Shown: positions 6,787-13,385 of the stretch, piece by piece
How the letters are laid out: every line of letters starts with the position of its first letter
Numbering within the stretch: the first letter of the stretch is position 1
From: an uncultured bacterium
GTDB taxonomy: Bacteria; Bacteroidota; Bacteroidia; Bacteroidales; Bacteroidaceae
DNA: 13,385 nucleotides
Assembly: GCA_945788485.1 (NCBI GenBank)
Contig: CALZMB010000033.1
Location: 1-13,385, forward strand
Direction: 5' to 3'
The notes under the pieces: model-generated
Told to the model about the DNA's origin: nothing
The model's database searches: none
What the model saw: the letters and a program-made list of their open reading frames with translations, nothing else
Translations under genes and position numbers: made by a program

Positions 6787-7656
6787 TTACTTCATGTTTA
6801 CAGACATAGCCTCTATCATGCGTGCATAGATGGCGTTGAGTTCAGCGATTTGCTGTGCAAGTTTGCGTGTCTGGTCGTTTATCTCGTCTTGAGTGTTCAC
6901 CTGTTGTGAAGCAGCCTTGAGCTGCAGTTCGTAGATGCGCGCGATGCCTGTCAGAGTTCTGTTGAGGTTCTCCATCTCTTCTGAATCGGTTGTAAGACGC
7001 TCGCTCTGCGCGCCTACTTTAAGCAGCAGCTCGTTCAGTTCGTTGAGGCGGTCAACGTAAGTTGTCGTTGCCTCTTCCATAGCTACAGCTGTCTCAGGCG
7101 ATACAGCAGGCGCCGGGGCTCCGACATTAATCACTCCGCCTGTCACAGAAGCGGAAGCCGGCTGCTGAATCTCTGCATCTACCGGCTGCTGAATCTCTGT
7201 GCCAACAGGCGCAGCGACATTCTGCGCGCCTCCCATCTGCCCGAAGACGATGGTCTGCGGCTGGTTTCCGGCAACCGCGATTGCTGGTTCTATGATTTCC
7301 GGAGCGGCGATATTGCCAATCCCGTCAGTGGTGTTGCCGCTTATAACAGTATTGTCAACGTCCCCGTCGGCTTCAAGTTCCGCTGCTAACTGGCTGTCGG
7401 TAGTGAGTTCTTTGCCGTCAGATGTCTTGTCAAACGGTCTGTCGAACGCCGCGATAAAGAACACGAAGACCTCCGTGCCCATACCGATGTAAAGCATGAT
7501 GTTTGCACCGGGCAGGTGAGTGAGTTTGAACAGAGTGCCGAGAATCACAATTGACGCTCCCCATGAATACGCATAGTTCATGAAAGTCTGTCCCGCTACG
7601 CTTTCCATCCATTTCTGCAAGAGATAGATGATGTTGTATCTGCTATATTTTGCCAT
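6787..7656 (-). CDS. porL: Type IX secretion motor protein PorL/GldL
   Basis: PorL is the inner-membrane proton-driven motor subunit that energises type IX secretion with PorM. The 289-residue protein has two adjacent helices at about 30-46 and 52-71 joined by the short turn KLTHLPG. The second contains a buried glutamate, E62, in GMGTEVFVFFIAAFDRP, matching the conserved membrane glutamate known to matter for proton flow in GldL/PorL. After the helices comes a proline/alanine/glutamine-rich linker (about 100-195) with an 8-residue repeat (EIQQPVDA/EIQQPASA), then a coiled-coil region (about 195-285) rich in LNELLLKV and QIAELNAIYARM. The linker looks longer and lower in complexity than I would expect from reference GldL proteins. 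It lies 38 bases after porK and 10 bases before porM. Confidence 0.94.
   Translation of the reverse strand: MAKYSRYNIIYLLQKWMESVAGQTFMNYAYSWGASIVILGTLFKLTHLPGANIMLYIGMGTEVFVFFIAAFDRPFDKTSDGKELTTDSQLAAELEADGDVDNTVISGNTTDGIGNIAAPEIIEPAIAVAGNQPQTIVFGQMGGAQNVAAPVGTEIQQPVDAEIQQPASASVTGGVINVGAPAPAVSPETAVAMEEATTTYVDRLNELNELLLKVGAQSERLTTDSEEMENLNRTLTGIARIYELQLKAASQQVNTQDEINDQTRKLAQQIAELNAIYARMIEAMSVNMK
7158..7199 (-). repeat. Short tandem repeat in the PorL linker
   Basis: CCGGCTGCTGAATCTCTG occurs identically at 7158-7175 and 7182-7199 on the plus strand, with a 6-base spacer (period 24 bases). It encodes the EIQQP repeats of the PorL linker, one copy per eight residues. Confidence 0.85.
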
Positions 7657-7694
7657 TGTTGTTTCAGTGAAAGATTAATACGTTAGTGAGGGCA

Positions 7695-9146
7695 TTACTT
7701 ACGTTTCTGCTGCTTCTGGTTGACATTAGAAGAGCTTGCGAGCGAGCGAACGCATCTGAATCCGACATACGACCGCGGCATATTCTGATATTCCCAGCTT
7801 CTCCATGCAGAGCGGATGAAAGACTCCGGGTCTTTCCATGAGCCGCCTCTCACAGACTTTTTCTTCAGCCTGTACGGGTCTTCGAGCGCGGCTTTGTATT
7901 CGAGTTGCGGGTTCATGTCGTTCATTGCAGACACTCCCGCCTCAGTATAGACGGTCGAAGTCCATTCCGCGACATTGCCCGCCATGTCAAACAGTCCGTT
8001 TGAGTTAGCGCCGTAGCTTCCCACACGGCTCGTGATGAGGTTGCCGTCCATTACGTAATTGCCTCTGTCAGGCTTAAAGTTGGCGTAGAAGCAGCCGTCT
8101 TCGTTCTTCGTGTTCTGTTCGTTCCACGGGAACTCCGTGCCGTCCTTGCCTCGTGCTGCATACTCCCACTCCGCCTCTGTCGGCAGTCTGTAGCGCTGCA
8201 CATAGCGTGCCTGGGGTCCCAGCCCTTTCAGCAAGTAGTCGGTTCTCCATGCGCAGAAGGCATTAGCCTGCTCCCAAGTGACGCCGACGACAGGATAGTC
8301 GTTATATGTAGGATTGCTGAAATAGTTTCTGAGATAGATTTCGTTGTCGGAGTTCTTGAAGTCGTTGACCCAGCAGGTGGTGTCAGGATAGACGTTGACG
8401 ATATAAGTGTTGAGGAAGTCCCATGGCCCGGTGAGCTGTCTGTTGATAGTCTCCCGTACGATGTTTCCGTCATCATCAATGTACGCGGTATCTTTAGAAA
8501 TCATCACCACTTCGTCCGGGTCAACCGTTATGTCAGTGTTGAGATTCCTCTCATTCGGGTTAGTGCGGTTTCTGCGCAGGGCAGCCGTGGTGTAGTCGTA
8601 AATCTCGTATCTGTAGTTGAGTTGTGCTGCATCGAGCAGTTTCTCGCCTGTCGCGGGGTTTGTGACATACATGCTTTCTATGGCGCGCTGTTCGTCTTCG
8701 TTAGGTTTTCTTGGCAGTTGCTTCTTCCAGTTGACGCGCGGCGTGATTGGATTTCCCTCTTTGTCTTCGGTAATCATATACGATTCGTCACCTCCGTAAG
8801 CGGGGTCAGCAAGTCGTGTACGGAGGATAGAGTCCCTGACCCACTGCACGAACTGCTTGTACTTAGAGTTAGTGACTTCCGTTTCGTCCATCCAGAAGCC
8901 GTCCACACTTATTTCCCTGACCGGCGTTTCCTTTCCCCACAGCGAGTCCTGGTTCTCTATACCCATCTTGAGGTATCCACGTTTCACGAGCGTCATGCCG
9001 TATGGCGTAGGTTCGGAGAAAGCTTTTCCTCCTCCCACTCCGGTCACTTCGCCTCCGCTTCTTGTAGAAGTCAGTCCTTTGCTGCCCATACAAGCCGTGA
9101 GCAGGAGTGCGACAACAGCGCAAAATAATATATATGTATGTTTCAT
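7695..9146 (-). CDS. porK: Type IX secretion lipoprotein PorK/GldK
   Basis: PorK is the outer-membrane lipoprotein that builds the periplasmic ring with PorN. The 483-residue protein has a lipoprotein signal peptide ending LLTAC, with Cys19 lipidated. The body is a formylglycine-generating-enzyme (FGE-sulfatase) fold: GFWMDETEVTNSKYKQFV (83-100), YRLPTEAEWEYAARG (319-333), GLFDMAGNVAEWTSTVY (384-400), SVRGGSWKDPESFIRSAWRS (431-450) and VGFRCVRS (461-468). The paired cysteines that in true FGE follow the GGSW/GGSY segment are absent (KDPESFI instead), consistent with a structural, non-catalytic role. A long insert at about 125-270 separates the two halves, as in other PorK/GldK. It lies 66 bases after porP and 38 before porL. 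Confidence 0.94.
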   Translation of the reverse strand: MKHTYILFCAVVALLLTACMGSKGLTSTRSGGEVTGVGGGKAFSEPTPYGMTLVKRGYLKMGIENQDSLWGKETPVREISVDGFWMDETEVTNSKYKQFVQWVRDSILRTRLADPAYGGDESYMITEDKEGNPITPRVNWKKQLPRKPNEDEQRAIESMYVTNPATGEKLLDAAQLNYRYEIYDYTTAALRRNRTNPNERNLNTDITVDPDEVVMISKDTAYIDDDGNIVRETINRQLTGPWDFLNTYIVNVYPDTTCWVNDFKNSDNEIYLRNYFSNPTYNDYPVVGVTWEQANAFCAWRTDYLLKGLGPQARYVQRYRLPTEAEWEYAARGKDGTEFPWNEQNTKNEDGCFYANFKPDRGNYVMDGNLITSRVGSYGANSNGLFDMAGNVAEWTSTVYTEAGVSAMNDMNPQLEYKAALEDPYRLKKKSVRGGSWKDPESFIRSAWRSWEYQNMPRSYVGFRCVRSLASSSNVNQKQQKRK

Positions 9147-9212
9147 ATCAGTATTTGGTGAATGTCGAGTCTTGTAGTTACTATATATAATAAGGTATAA
9201 AGAAATACTGTC

Positions 9213-10154
9213 TTATAGTATTCTTGACGCTTTGTGTATGTTTTTTCCTTTCTTCACGATATTGAGTGGCATCTTGTACGCGACAGCAAGTTCGTGCGAG
9301 CCGTTGCCAGGATTGATGCCCGACGTGTAGCATTCGTATCCGTAAGAGACGAGCACTCCGTGGAAGTTCATGCCAACGAGGAAAGTGACAGAGTTTGCCG
9401 GGCTGTATGACAGTCCCCCGTAGAATATCTTTTTCTCGTGTGTATAAAGCAGCCTTCCTGTTATGTCGGCTCTGTAGGCGTTTCCGTCAGTACGTCCGAT
9501 TGCAGATGTTTTGAGTTTGATATATGGGTTTCTGAGTTTGAAGGTATATCCGGCAGTGAGATAGTATGTTGCATCTATCTTCAGTTCGTTTGTTTCTCCG
9601 AGCGCGACAGTAGGCGCAGTGAGATGCTGCGCCGACACCCCGACATAGAAGTCTTTCAGTGTATAGTACAGTCCGAGCCCGAGATCGAATGCGTTTCCGT
9701 TTACAGATGAGGTTGTGAAAGCCGGGTCGCTGCTGTCCTCGACATCAAGTTTGGTGCCGTCAAACTGTTCTACGAGCAGTCCTGCCTGGACTCCTACGCT
9801 CAGCGTGCCTTTGAAGATGTTTATCTTCTTCGCATATTGCAGCGCGATGCGTTTATGGTCGAAGAGTCCGAGTTTGTCGTCCATGAACACCAGTCCGGCA
9901 CCATGCAGTGTATTAAGGAAGCTGAACGGCATGTCCGCGGCTACGTATGCCGTTTGCGGGTTACGTTCGAATCCCGCCATGTCCATGGCGTATGCGGCAT
10001 TGATATTGAGCATCGTCTCCTTTCCGACGGCAGCTGCATTGAAGCTTGGCTCCATATCATAGTAGTGGCTGAACAACACGTCATACTGAGCATCGGCATG
10101 GTTTGCCAAAGCCAGAGCGACGCATAATAGCGTCATCCTAATGTGTTTGCGCAT
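9213..10154 (-). CDS. porP: Type IX secretion outer-membrane protein PorP (PorP/SprF family)
   Basis: PorP is an outer-membrane barrel of the PorP/SprF family that links the type IX machinery to the outer membrane or cell surface. I use the ATG at 10154, giving a 313-residue protein with signal peptide MRKHIRMTLLCVALALANHADA and mature start QYDVLFSHYYDMEPSFNAA, a typical family N-terminus. The frame continues to an ATG at 10253, but the extra 33 residues are basic and not part of a signal peptide. Later strands (GLGLYYTLKDFYVGVSAQHL; FYGGLSYSPANSVTFLVGMN) and the end GSHELAVAYKMPL match the family. It is first in the por cluster. No convincing -7/-33 promoter is visible upstream; TATCATTG at about 10187-10194 (minus strand) is the nearest, with one mismatch and no -33. 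Confidence 0.92.
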   Translation of the reverse strand: MRKHIRMTLLCVALALANHADAQYDVLFSHYYDMEPSFNAAAVGKETMLNINAAYAMDMAGFERNPQTAYVAADMPFSFLNTLHGAGLVFMDDKLGLFDHKRIALQYAKKINIFKGTLSVGVQAGLLVEQFDGTKLDVEDSSDPAFTTSSVNGNAFDLGLGLYYTLKDFYVGVSAQHLTAPTVALGETNELKIDATYYLTAGYTFKLRNPYIKLKTSAIGRTDGNAYRADITGRLLYTHEKKIFYGGLSYSPANSVTFLVGMNFHGVLVSYGYECYTSGINPGNGSHELAVAYKMPLNIVKKGKNIHKASRIL

Positions 10155-10338
10155 GAATGCCGTTGTTGTCTTTATACTATTTGCCACAATGATATAACGT
10201 CTGAATATGTTGTTTATTGTTTTCAGATATTTTTTTTTTGCTTCATGAGCCACTGCTGTGCTAAGCGAAAACTTGGCTTCAGTTGTTAGAAATGTATAAA
10301 AAAACGTTGTTGAATGAGCGTGAATCCGTGTTTTTTCG

Positions 10339-10346
10339 TATTTTTG
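10339..10346 (+). promoter_or_regulatory. -7 promoter element for the esterase gene
   Basis: TATTTTTG is a complete match to the Bacteroidota -7 consensus TAnnTTTG. No TTTG is found at the expected distance upstream, so the -33 is weak or missing. Transcription would begin near 10352, giving a leader of about 90-100 bases before the ATGs at 10440 and 10452. It also argues against the upstream in-frame ATG at 10314, which would precede the promoter. Confidence 0.5.
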
Positions 10347-10451
10347 CAGATGCGGCGTCGATGTGACTTGCCGCTCACGGCATATTCCGGCGTCAGCCGC
10401 CCAATCCGAAACGCATATCTACAAATCATTCTTTTACCAATGTCATCAAAC

Positions 10452-11678
10452 ATGAAAACAGCCTCATCGTTGCTGTTCAGCACCTTCATTTTTCTTCTTC
10501 CGCTATTTGGAGCAGAAGCCTTTGCCCAGTCAAAGGCGGGCGACGAGAAGCCTTCCGCCCCTCCGAAGCGTTCTAAGTATGAGTTTGAGCGCAACCTGCC
10601 GAGTTATGCTCACGAGATGCTTCGTGACCTTTCCTACCCTCTCGCTTGGGGCAACAGCCCCATAAGCGATTTCAACGAATGGCGTAAAGCTGCCCGTCAG
10701 AAGGTCTTCGACTGCATGCTTGCCCCTCCGCCTGCTGTTGCAGACTATGCAGTCAAAGTTCTTGCCGAGGAGAAGCGCGACGGCTACACGGCGCGCAAGA
10801 TAGAGATTCGGCTGTCGAAATACTATACTGTCCCTGCCCTTGTGCTCATCCCCGACGGCAAGGGTCCGTTCCCTGCCGTGAACTGCCTGCACGACCACGG
10901 CGCACATTTGTATATCGGGAAGGAGAAGATGATACGCCCTATAGTGTCGCAGAAATCATCTGACGGCTCCGCTACAGAGGACGAGCTTGTCCTGAAGGAT
11001 GCCGACGAATGGGTTTCCGGGCTTTACGACGGCCAGTATGTGGGCGACTACCTTGCCCGGAACGGCTATGTGGTGTTCTCAGCCGACGCTCCGATGTGGG
11101 GCGAGCGCGGGCAGAAGGAGGGCGCGCGACGCGACCGTTATGACATGATAGCCGGCAACATGATGATGTACGGCATCGACTTGAGCGCTTTCATGACCTA
11201 CGACGACATCAGCGGTACTGACTTTCTCGCCACAATGCCAGAGGTTGACGCCTCTCGCATCGGCTGCATGGGCTTCTCGATGGGCGGCTATCGTTCGTGG
11301 ATGCTGTCTGCGTTGAGCGACAAGATAAAGGTCGGCGTGTCGGTATGCTGGATGGTGACGGCTGACGAGCAGATGTCTTTGAAATACAAACGTACTGAGA
11401 ACGGCGGCTTCGCCAACTGTTTCCCGGGCCTGCGTCTATGGTTAGACTATCCTCATATAGCGAGCATCGCTTGTCCGAAGCCTATGCTTTTCATCAACGG
11501 CAGCCAGGACAAGCTGTTCCCAGTGGCAGGCGTGGAGAAGGCGTTCGGCATCATGCACGGCGTGTGGGACAGCCAGGGACAGGGCGACAAGCTACAGACG
11601 GAGCTGTGGGATGTGCCTCACAGCTGCTACAAGCCGGCTCAGAAACTGATGCTGGAGTTCTTCAACAAACACCTCTGA
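10452..11678 (+). CDS. Secreted alpha/beta hydrolase, acetyl-xylan-esterase / Abhydrolase_7-like
   Basis: This 408-residue exported serine hydrolase probably removes ester groups from a carbohydrate or small molecule in the periplasm or outside the cell. The ATG at 10452 begins a clear signal peptide (MKTASSLLFSTFIFLLPLFG, cleavage after AEAFA near residue 25); an ATG four codons earlier (10440) is possible. Visible in order are an oxyanion-type HDHG at 147-150, the nucleophile elbow GCMGFSMGG with Ser276, an acid in INGSQDKLFP (Asp353) and His390 in WDVPHSCY. The long N-terminal section before the hydrolase core (about 40-125, with LPSYAHEMLRDLSYPLAWG) fits Abhydrolase_7 proteins of Bacteroidota. 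It stops at EFFNKHL with no type IX C-terminal sorting domain, so it is not an obvious type IX cargo. It is divergent from porP and stands alone. Confidence 0.85.
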   Translation: MKTASSLLFSTFIFLLPLFGAEAFAQSKAGDEKPSAPPKRSKYEFERNLPSYAHEMLRDLSYPLAWGNSPISDFNEWRKAARQKVFDCMLAPPPAVADYAVKVLAEEKRDGYTARKIEIRLSKYYTVPALVLIPDGKGPFPAVNCLHDHGAHLYIGKEKMIRPIVSQKSSDGSATEDELVLKDADEWVSGLYDGQYVGDYLARNGYVVFSADAPMWGERGQKEGARRDRYDMIAGNMMMYGIDLSAFMTYDDISGTDFLATMPEVDASRIGCMGFSMGGYRSWMLSALSDKIKVGVSVCWMVTADEQMSLKYKRTENGGFANCFPGLRLWLDYPHIASIACPKPMLFINGSQDKLFPVAGVEKAFGIMHGVWDSQGQGDKLQTELWDVPHSCYKPAQKLMLEFFNKHL

Positions 11679-11777
11679 CGTGCCGGTGACAGCCCCGAGG
11701 ACGGTGTAAAACCGTTCTGACGGCGGTGCCGCGCCATACGGCAATGCCGTCCTTTGTCATAGTGCGAGGAATATCAT

Positions 11778-11819
11778 GTGCGCTACGCATGGAGCCTTCG
11801 GGCTTCATGTGTAGCGCAT
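11778..11819 (+). terminator. Strong UUCG-capped rho-independent terminator
   Basis: A 19-bp stem with three G-U pairs and no mismatch runs from 11778 to 11819, built on GCGCTAC (11780-11786) with GTAGCGC (11811-11817) and closed by a C(TTCG)G tetraloop at 11796-11801. TTGTTTTTCTC follows on the plus strand, so it terminates the esterase transcript, 99 bases beyond its stop. It lies between convergent genes, nine bases from the stop of the CYTH gene, and may also help end that transcript, although no U run follows on that side. The stretch 11679-11777 holds nothing else I recognise. Confidence 0.9.
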
Positions 11820-11827
11820 TGTTTTTC

Positions 11828-12931
11828 TCAGCGTCTCAGCGCGAGGTTGTAGTTGTAGTAGTTCTTGTTGCCGGTGATGTTCTCCACCACTTTCAGGAAC
11901 GGCGGAATGCACACCTCTTCGTGGCACAGCCCGCCCTTTGTCTCCAGAATCATGAGGTCAGCCTTCGGTTCGACGTATGTGTCAAGCTCATAGTAGTGTC
12001 CCTGCCAGATGAAGCTTCGGCGGTGTTTGCGTATTGTGGCGCGGTATGGGTCAGCCTGTTGCAGCATCGATTCGTAGAGGCTGTTGTTCACCTGGCGTTC
12101 AGTGATGAGCTTCTCTGTCTGCGAGGGATAGCGCGTGGATGTGAGGATGTTGATTGTCTGTCCGTAGATACGGCGTCTGCGGAGCCTCACCTCGCATCCC
12201 GGGTCAGCCACGAGATAGGTCTGTGTTATCTCGCTCTCTATGCTCTCCGGCATCGGTCCGACGATTTCTACGATATATTTGCACTCTTCCTTTACAGGCA
12301 GCGGGAGTTCGAGCACCTGCGATATCTCTTCCAAGACACGGTCGAGCTTGCGGTCGAAGTCTGAGTTGTTGTCTATGACGCGGAAATGCGGATGCTTCGA
12401 CCATGCGTCGAGCACTTTCCTGTCGAGCGTGCGTGCTATGCGCAGCCCCTCTTCGTTCGCCTGCTCATATCTCTGCGCGTTGTTGGCAGTGGTATAAAAC
12501 TGTTCTGCCCCGTCAGCAGCCGTGACGAGGTGGAGGACGGCGTCATAGCGTCTGATGAGCTGTTCTGTCGTGCTGCCAACCTTCTGCGCGAGGTCTTCCC
12601 ACATCTCTTCTGAGATGTATGCCGAGATGTCCATGGTGCCGCGGTCGCATATCACGACGCATGGCTGTTCGGCAGCAAGCGTCTGTGCCATGCGCATGAT
12701 GCTGTCTTCGAGCATGAGCTGGAGCTGCAGGATGACGAGTTCGCCTTCGTAATAGAAACTTTTGTTCTCGGTGAGATAGTTCCATCCCGCCTGCGTCACC
12801 ATCGTAGGCACCTCAGGCACTGTAAAGACTTTGTATCCCATGTTAGAGAAATGCTCGGTCACTCTGACGAGCGCCGTTGTCTTTCCGGCGCATGGTCCTC
12901 CCGTCAGCACTATGCGTTTGATGTCTCTCAT
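11828..12931 (-). CDS. P-loop NTPase (NadR/TTD14-type AAA) fused to a CYTH-like domain
   Basis: This 367-residue two-domain cytoplasmic protein is recognised by family but has no firm function. The N-terminal half is a kinase-like NTPase of the AAA_28 (NadR/Ttd14) type: Walker A GGPCAGKTT at 11-19, and hhhhDRG motif CVVICDRGTMD at 91-101. The C-terminal half (about 215-360) resembles a CYTH/triphosphate-tunnel domain: CEVRLRRRRIYGQ (246-258), RKHRRSFIW (301-309), YYELDTYVEP (313-322) and LMILETKGG (326-334). The same pairing occurs in fly TTD14, reported to bind GTP and phosphoinositides. I use the ATG at 12931, which overlaps the upstream lipoprotein stop as ATGA and starts just before the first beta-strand; the frame extends to 12982 but adds only 17 polar residues. 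Substrate unknown: nucleotide, polyphosphate or lipid phosphate are possible. Confidence 0.88.
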   Translation of the reverse strand: MRDIKRIVLTGGPCAGKTTALVRVTEHFSNMGYKVFTVPEVPTMVTQAGWNYLTENKSFYYEGELVILQLQLMLEDSIMRMAQTLAAEQPCVVICDRGTMDISAYISEEMWEDLAQKVGSTTEQLIRRYDAVLHLVTAADGAEQFYTTANNAQRYEQANEEGLRIARTLDRKVLDAWSKHPHFRVIDNNSDFDRKLDRVLEEISQVLELPLPVKEECKYIVEIVGPMPESIESEITQTYLVADPGCEVRLRRRRIYGQTINILTSTRYPSQTEKLITERQVNNSLYESMLQQADPYRATIRKHRRSFIWQGHYYELDTYVEPKADLMILETKGGLCHEEVCIPPFLKVVENITGNKNYYNYNLALRR

Positions 12932-13385
12932 TGTTCTGCGGATTGTTTTTGTCTCTTGTGTATGTATTTTATTTTTGCGCACAGCACGTCGAACTGTGTC
13001 TGCAGTGAGTCTCTCAGCATACGCTTGCGGGTGAGCGCGGTGAGTTCTTGCGCTGTCGCGGTGCCGGCGCTTTTGTGTTCCGCGACGCTTTTCTCCATGT
13101 CGCGGAAGATGCGTTTCTCCGCCTCAAGCGCGGAATCGACATACGCCAGCTGCTTCTGCGCGATTCTCAACGACGCGCTTTGATACAGCTTCAGCGCCTC
13201 TTTTCTTTCGTTTATCGCCTTCGGGAACTTCGCCCTCAGCGTGTCGATGGCGACGAGGCACGCGCTGTCTCTGCCCTCGGCGTAGCTTTTCCGCATCTCC
13301 GTGACGAGCGTCTGCAGCTCCTTGTCCTGCTTCTCGGCACATCCGGCGAGTGTCGCCGCGAGTGCTATATATATAATAAGGTGTA
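12928..13385 (-). CDS. Small coiled-coil lipoprotein, 5' end outside the window
   Basis: The frame is open to the right edge. The visible part begins HLIIYIALAATLAGCAEKQD, which is the end of a lipoprotein signal peptide with lipobox L-A-G-C; the Cys codon is 13341-13339. The real start therefore lies a few codons beyond 13385, and the internal ATG at 13296 is not the start. The mature part, about 137 residues, is mostly charged helix (AINERKEALKLYQSASLRI; ALEAEKRIFRDMEKSVAEHK; LQTQFDVLCAKIKYIHKRQK), suggesting a coiled coil. It ends with TGA overlapping the ATG of the NTPase-CYTH gene, so the two are translationally coupled. I do not recognise the family. It would be anchored to a membrane on the periplasmic side while its partner is cytoplasmic, so the coupling need not mean direct contact. 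Confidence 0.85.
   Translation of the reverse strand, partial: HLIIYIALAATLAGCAEKQDKELQTLVTEMRKSYAEGRDSACLVAIDTLRAKFPKAINERKEALKLYQSASLRIAQKQLAYVDSALEAEKRIFRDMEKSVAEHKSAGTATAQELTALTRKRMLRDSLQTQFDVLCAKIKYIHKRQKQSAEQ

Noticed and set aside
10155..10253. N-terminal extension of PorP from the ATG at 10253
   Set aside because: The added 33 residues are basic, AT-rich in codons and placed before a clear signal peptide beginning at 10154.
10155..10338. Search for a porP promoter in the divergent region
   Set aside because: TATCATTG (about 10194-10187) and TACATTTC each miss the -7 consensus by one base and have no TTTG at the right distance, so no promoter is called.
10314..10451. N-terminal extension of the esterase from the ATG at 10314
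   Set aside because: The extension would precede the predicted -7 promoter element and would put the signal peptide 46 residues inside the protein.
11778..11819. A DNA uptake or attachment site at the long inverted repeat
   Set aside because: The UUCG tetraloop, perfect stem and following T run, placed between convergent genes, are fully explained by a terminator.
9181..13385. Similar strings ctatatataataaggt at 9181-9195 and near 13366-13382 as a dispersed repeat
   Set aside because: Both are low-complexity TA runs. The second is inside the signal-peptide codons of the lipoprotein, so chance and codon composition explain it.

Overview
The window reads as chromosomal DNA of a member of the Bacteroidota, most likely order Bacteroidales (a Prevotella-like or related lineage). 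The reasons are a complete type IX secretion core cluster in the order porP-porK-porL-porM-porN, promoters of the Bacteroidota type (TTTG-N20-TAnnTTTG), DUF2807 and OMP_b-brl families, and few Shine-Dalgarno-like sites. No rRNA, tRNA, insertion sequence, phage gene or CRISPR array was seen.

Region 1 (about 132-3281, minus strand) is a four-gene unit: ABC ATPase, DUF2807 lipoprotein, six-helix ABC-type membrane protein, and a short GntR regulator of the YtrA type as the last gene. Upstream of the ATPase lies a near-ideal Bacteroidota promoter. A dyad at 3225-3248 starts just downstream of its -7 box and resembles the operator reported for Bacillus YtrA, so the regulator probably represses its own operon. 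By analogy with YtrA this may be an envelope-stress or antibiotic-response exporter. The DUF2807 lipoprotein placed between ATPase and permease, with an exact 60-nt repeat in its gene, is the most distinctive part.

Region 2 (about 3394-10154, minus strand) is the type IX secretion core: PorP (outer membrane), PorK (outer-membrane lipoprotein), PorL and PorM (inner-membrane motor), PorN (periplasmic ring partner of PorK), then a separate small outer-membrane beta-barrel gene and a rho-independent terminator. PorK-PorN form the periplasmic ring, PorL-PorM supply energy from the proton gradient, and PorP links the machine to the outer membrane or surface.

Region 3 (10339-11819, plus strand) is a divergent single gene for a secreted alpha/beta hydrolase (acetyl-xylan-esterase/Abhydrolase_7-like), with a -7 promoter element and a very strong UUCG-capped terminator.

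Region 4 (11828-13385, minus strand) is a two-gene unit running off the right edge: a small coiled-coil lipoprotein whose start lies outside the window, joined by an ATGA overlap to a NadR/TTD14-type P-loop NTPase fused to a CYTH-like domain. This pair is little characterised and is the other candidate for new biology. The first 131 bases hold no confident gene; a short reading frame entering from the left edge is noted at low confidence.
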